From contig OZ024790.1 in assembly GCA_964017065.1 (NCBI GenBank), positions 592,218-656,217 of the forward strand: a stretch of DNA of 64,000 bases, read 5' to 3'. This document shows, in pieces, positions 60,501 to 64,000 of this stretch (its first letter is position 1; each line of letters starts with the position of its first letter). The position numbers and the translations under genes were made by a program. The notes under the pieces were generated by a model, which saw nothing but the letters and a program-made list of their open reading frames with translations, was not told the DNA's origin and did not search any database. Origin of the DNA: Haliclona indistincta (lineage: Eukaryota > Porifera > Demospongiae > Haplosclerida > Chalinidae).

Positions 60501-63500
60501 GTTATATCACATTGACTGTGAACGAGACTAGCTTCACTGATAACACTACCAGACGATTTGCTATCATCAGCTCACTAAGATCTCTCAGAAACTACACCAT
60601 ACATGTCCGTGCTCTGACTTACTATAATGGAGACACTCTTCTAGGCAATGCTGATATCGAGCTAATGGAGATGCTGGACACGGATACCACTGCTGCTAGT
60701 TCACAGATGCTGATTCCACCAACAGTGATCGTTAATGGACAAGAAGTGCCATCTATAAGCCCAAGAGCCTACACTGTATTCTCTGTTTTACCAACTAGAG
60801 ATGCAATTCTTGCTAACACCACAGGCAATGTCACGTGAGTACATACAAACACTTACAACAGTAAAAAGGGAACAACAACAATAACTATTATTGGTACAAA
60901 TAATTTTCAAAAAAACACTAGCTCGGCTGTATTAGTTAGCAAAAAACAACTTTTATATTCACACATCATGTAGTTCTGTCATATCGCTTTCTTGACAGTT
61001 GTTGGTTCAGTGTTTTGGGTTTGTCTAAGATGCTCATCATCTTGATCACGCTGCCTGCTATATTGTGTGTATAAGTCTATATGTACAATTGCAAAGGAAA
61101 TAATTATTCATTGTTAAAAAAACTGTGATTATGTACTCCTATGTTATTCTCTATAGGGTATATAACATAATACAGATCAGGCATCCATCAGACTCAGAGA
61201 TAGGAGACCTTGGGACAGCACTAGATCAAGACTTACCACCCTGCAATGAAGATGCTTTTGCACGTATATGCATCTCAGTGGTTTACTGTATGGATGATGT
61301 CATTCCGGAGACTATGGATCATGGTGATGGAACGGACACTAACTGTGTTCAAGTAGTTGATAGTAGATCACGACAACGTCGTCAAACTGGTCAGACGATT
61401 CAACACACAGGGAGAAATATAGCATTGGTCCCTCTCACACGATACTGCCTTGCTATAAAAGCAGAGGTGTCCACTGATGTACCAGGAGTAAGTACCATCA
61501 ACTATCATGCTCTATTGCACTCTCCATTAATACAGGTTTCTCTCACAAGACACGTCCCTCTAGCTTGCCCCACTGAAACCAGTAAGATGATGTCTTAGTG
61601 TACTATCGAGTATAAGCAGCTCTGTTAAATATTCCTTATTTTTTTAATTTGTTTAAAAATAATGCATTCTACTATGATGGATGTCGTTGTAATTATTTTT
61701 TGTTATACAGCACGTCCGTACAGTGTGGTTGGAGTCGTCCTCGGTGTGATTCTAGCATTCCTGGTCATCCTCTGCTGTGTGATACTCCTCATTGTTTTGT
61801 GCTGTTACTTGAAACGACGAAGAAAGAGGTATATATACTTCATCGTTGCTTAGTAAAATGCATTAATTAATCTTATAGAGAAGAGAAGTATGATGTAGTG
61901 GAGACTGAGATGGTTGCAACAAAGCCAGCCGCAGTGAATCCAGCTTCAGCTGCAGTGGTAGAAAATGGTCATGAAGGCAACAGCAACTTGTACGAAACAG
62001 GTTAGTGTGCTGGACCTTCACGAGGCTGAGTGATTGAGTGTTTGCTTGTTGCAGTCCCTGATGGTAGGAAGTTTGGAATGAGGACTCAAGATTTCCCAGC
62101 TCATGTTGCCCGTATGCACCAGAACAACGACTATCTCTTCAGCAATGAGTTCACTGTAAGAATCATTGTAGTCCTGTTGTTAGTATGATTCACTATATTA
62201 TATTACAGCAAATTGAGCCTTCACACTCTTCCACCACCCGTGCTTCTTATAAAATGGTGAATCGACCCAAGAACAGATATGCTCAAGTCACTGCCTGTAT
62301 GTTGATCTGGCTGCATTATTTTAAGTTTTAACATAATTCCTGTTCTCAGATGATCACTCTCGTGTTGTGCTAGAGTTGTATGTGGACAATCCGGGATCTG
62401 ACTATATCAATGCTAACGTGATTGACGTGAGTTGGTACATGTGTGTATAGCGTTTGAGAAGACTCCTGTTCAGATTATTGACTTGTTACTGTATTATCAT
62501 GCATGCAGGGTTATCAGAAGGAAGGTGCATTCATTGCTACACAAGGTAAGAGCCTCACTGATTCGTTCACTTAATCAGTCACTCACCCACTCACTCACTC
62601 ACTCACTCACTCACTCACTCACTCACTCACTCACTCACTCACTCACTCATTCACTCACTCACTCACTCACTCACTCACTCATCTATTCACTCACTCACTC
62701 ACTCACTCACTCACTCACTCACTCACTCACTCACTCACTCACTCACTCACTCACTCACTCACTCATTCACTCACTCACTCACTCACTCACTCCTACTCTC
62801 ATTCTCTCTCTATCTAGCTCCTCTGCCTGACACAGTTAGTGATTTCTGGCGTATGATCTGGGAGAAGAATGTATCCATGGTTGTGATGCTTACTAACCTC
62901 GAGGAGAAGGGCAAGGTTAGAATGAACATTTATTGTTTTAGTTGTTTATTTAAGCACTAATTTTATTTTATTATAAATTACATTTCTCTTATAGATCAGG
63001 TGTTTCCAGTATTGGCCATCGGCTGATGATGCTGAGGATGATCAAGGATTATACGAGGTGCAACTAGTGGAGGAGGATGTCATGGATTACTACACTATAC
63101 GCACCCTCAACCTGAGAGAGAAGGCTACTGGTGAGAGGAGAACTGTGAAACAGTTCCACTACACTGGATGGTCTACCAGTGGCAGTCTACCTGCCAATGC
63201 ACTCTGCTTCCTGAAGTTTATTGACAAGATGACTGAATCTCATCCTGGCAAGGCACCAGTTGTGGTTCACTGCAGGTGTGTGTCTAACTCCAATGCTGTC
63301 TAGTTGTGCTGATGGTTCATACTGTCCCTCTCTTACAGTGCTGGTGTTGGGCGTACTGGAACATTCATTGCCATGCACACTCAGATGGAGGCTATCAAGG
63401 CTGGTGACCATGTTGATGTCACAGGATGTGTACAGTACTTGCGACAGAGGCGCTGTCTCATGGTGCAAACAGAGGTGGGTGATAGCTAGCCTCGTACCCA

Positions 63501-63859
63501 GGCTCTCTGGCGGAGATTTAATTATGCGTGGGTGTTGAAATGCGGGGGTGGCGACCCCCGCATTTCAACACCCACGCATAATTAAATCTCCGCCAGAGAG
63601 CCTGGGTACGAGGCTAGGTGATAGCATGATATCTAAGAATGTCGTACTGATTCCCACCACACAGGCTGAGTACATCTTTATACACGATGCTCTTGTGCTG
63701 TACATCCGTCAGTTTCATGGAGATTCTGCCAATAACACATATGCTCGTGTGGATGACTCAGTCTCACCTGTTGCTGATGGCTATGATGACGAACCTCCTG
63801 AGTACTCTACCGTTGACAAGACAAGGACCTATCCTCTTGAAGAAGAGACCTCTACATAA
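51537..63859 (+). CDS. Receptor-type tyrosine phosphatase-like gene, copy C (21 Ig, 4 FN3, TM, PTP), intact
   Basis: Forty exons join in frame (9303 nt, 3100 codons): 51537-51606, 51655-51834, 51884-52318, 52378-52554, 52616-53032, 53088-53240, 53293-53700, 53749-54018, 54068-54250, 54298-54717, 54771-54923, 54973-55374, 55425-55694, 55744-55926, 55982-56401, 56450-56602, 56652-57062, 57109-57378, 57473-57655, 57712-58128, 58185-58439, 58501-58800, 58853-59152, 59340-59636, 59687-59782, 59836-60093, 60193-60291, 60342-60834, 61157-61487, 61536-61581, 61711-61828, 61879-62000, 62055-62155, 62209-62296, 62350-62426, 62509-62545, 62818-62915, 62995-63275, 63339-63474, 63665-63859. Domain order equals copy B: signal peptide, 21 Ig, four FN3, RQRR (61371-61382), membrane helix and one PTP domain. 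The P-loop is [10 protein letters not shown]; the WPD loop again reads W-S-T (Trp codon 63169-63171). Two odd points: exons ending 54250 and 55926 use GTTAGG donors where the others use GTAAGG, and the last intron carries a 132-bp palindromic insertion. Intron 60835-61156 holds nothing I recognise. Confidence 0.9.
52378..57378 (+). repeat. Copy C: three tandem five-Ig cassettes (Ig3-7, Ig8-12, Ig13-17)
   Basis: Cassettes at 52378-54018, 54068-55694 and 55744-57378. Cassettes 2 and 3 are almost the same sequence, introns included, and the Ig9 and Ig14 stretch with [20 protein letters not shown] also equals Ig14 of copy B. This is much closer than the first cassettes are to each other, which indicates recent cassette duplication or conversion. 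Confidence 0.9.
62578..62795 (+). repeat. (ACTC)n microsatellite in a PTP-domain intron, copy C
   Basis: The longest and purest of the three allelic-position arrays, inside the intron 62546-62817. Confidence 0.95.
63486..63617. mobile_element. 132-bp near-perfect palindromic insertion in the last intron of copy C
   Basis: CTAGCCTCGTACCCAGGCTC at the left edge and its complement at the right edge fold into one long hairpin with a tiny loop around GGGGGTGGCGACCCCC. Flanked by GTGATAG on both sides (63479-63485 and 63618-63624), a 7-bp (possibly 8-bp) target duplication. The empty site is seen in copy A (after 15656) and copy B (after 44766), so the insertion postdates the triplication. Confidence 0.92.
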
Positions 63860-64000
63860 TCCTCAAAATATGATCTGCCGGACTCCCCCTATAATTATAT
63901 ATTATACACACACAGTAGAACAATGCTATATCACACAAAACAGTCGTATTCCTTTTTACCGTATTCAGTAATTCATGCTATTTATAATAATTGAGATTTA

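Larger units (their letters stand above)
62055..63859 (+). other. Copy C: cytoplasmic PTP domain without the WPD aspartate
   Basis: [55 protein letters not shown] and [13 protein letters not shown] all present in order. The Ser-Thr codons replacing Pro-Asp are 63172-63177; the Q-loop Glu is 63668-63670. Tail motifs TYARV and EYSTV are conserved. Confidence 0.9.

Noticed and set aside
5226..63859. Triplication as an assembly artefact
   Set aside because: The copies differ in cassette number, intron sequence, insertions and flanking elements, and each has its own junction DNA; a false duplication would be near identical.

Overview
The window is eukaryotic and metazoan. Genes are split by many short GT-AG introns (mostly about 45-60 bp) and encode animal-type receptors; the intergenic DNA is full of microsatellites, non-LTR retrotransposons and palindromic MITE-like elements. 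A compact genome with large Ig/FN3 receptor tyrosine phosphatases suggests an early-branching invertebrate, most likely a demosponge. That assignment is inference, because no search could be run.

Layout. 1-3351 is the 3' end of a USP9X/fat-facets-like deubiquitinase gene. Three tandem, same-strand copies of one receptor-type protein tyrosine phosphatase (RPTP) gene follow: copy A 5226-15902 (35 exons), copy B 32875-45012 (40 exons, 3097 codons in my splice model) and copy C 51537-63859 (40 exons, 3100 codons). Each encodes a signal peptide, 16 (A) or 21 (B, C) Ig domains, four FN3 domains, a juxtamembrane segment with a furin-like RQRR site, one transmembrane helix and one cytoplasmic PTP domain. 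The duplicated unit also carried the USP9X 3' end and intergenic DNA: a broken USP9X fragment (28340-30178) sits before copy B, and about 500 bp of the intergenic sequence sits before copy C.

Between A and B (16.0-28.3 kb) lie a decayed minus-strand LINE split by a 1.3-kb foldback element, a 5'-truncated minus-strand retroelement with a 22-bp target-site duplication, a plus-strand APE-type LINE (25.0-28.0 kb) and several palindromic elements. Between B and C lie a 1.9-kb array of a 16-bp repeat, a 435-bp TTC/TCC tract and a nested inverted-repeat element of 2.65 kb carrying two minisatellites.

Most notable: all three receptors keep a canonical [11 protein letters not shown]-loop but lack the WPD-loop aspartate (W-S-T instead of W-P-D) and have Glu where the Q-loop Gln normally sits, so they look like natural substrate-trapping or pseudo-phosphatase receptors. 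Their ectodomains vary by whole five-Ig cassettes (2 in A, 3 in B and C), carried on exons that are all phase 1-1, with near-identical cassettes shared within and between genes. That is the architecture expected of a diversifying recognition-receptor cluster. Copy A has a 2-nt frameshift in exon 2 that skipping that exon would bypass.
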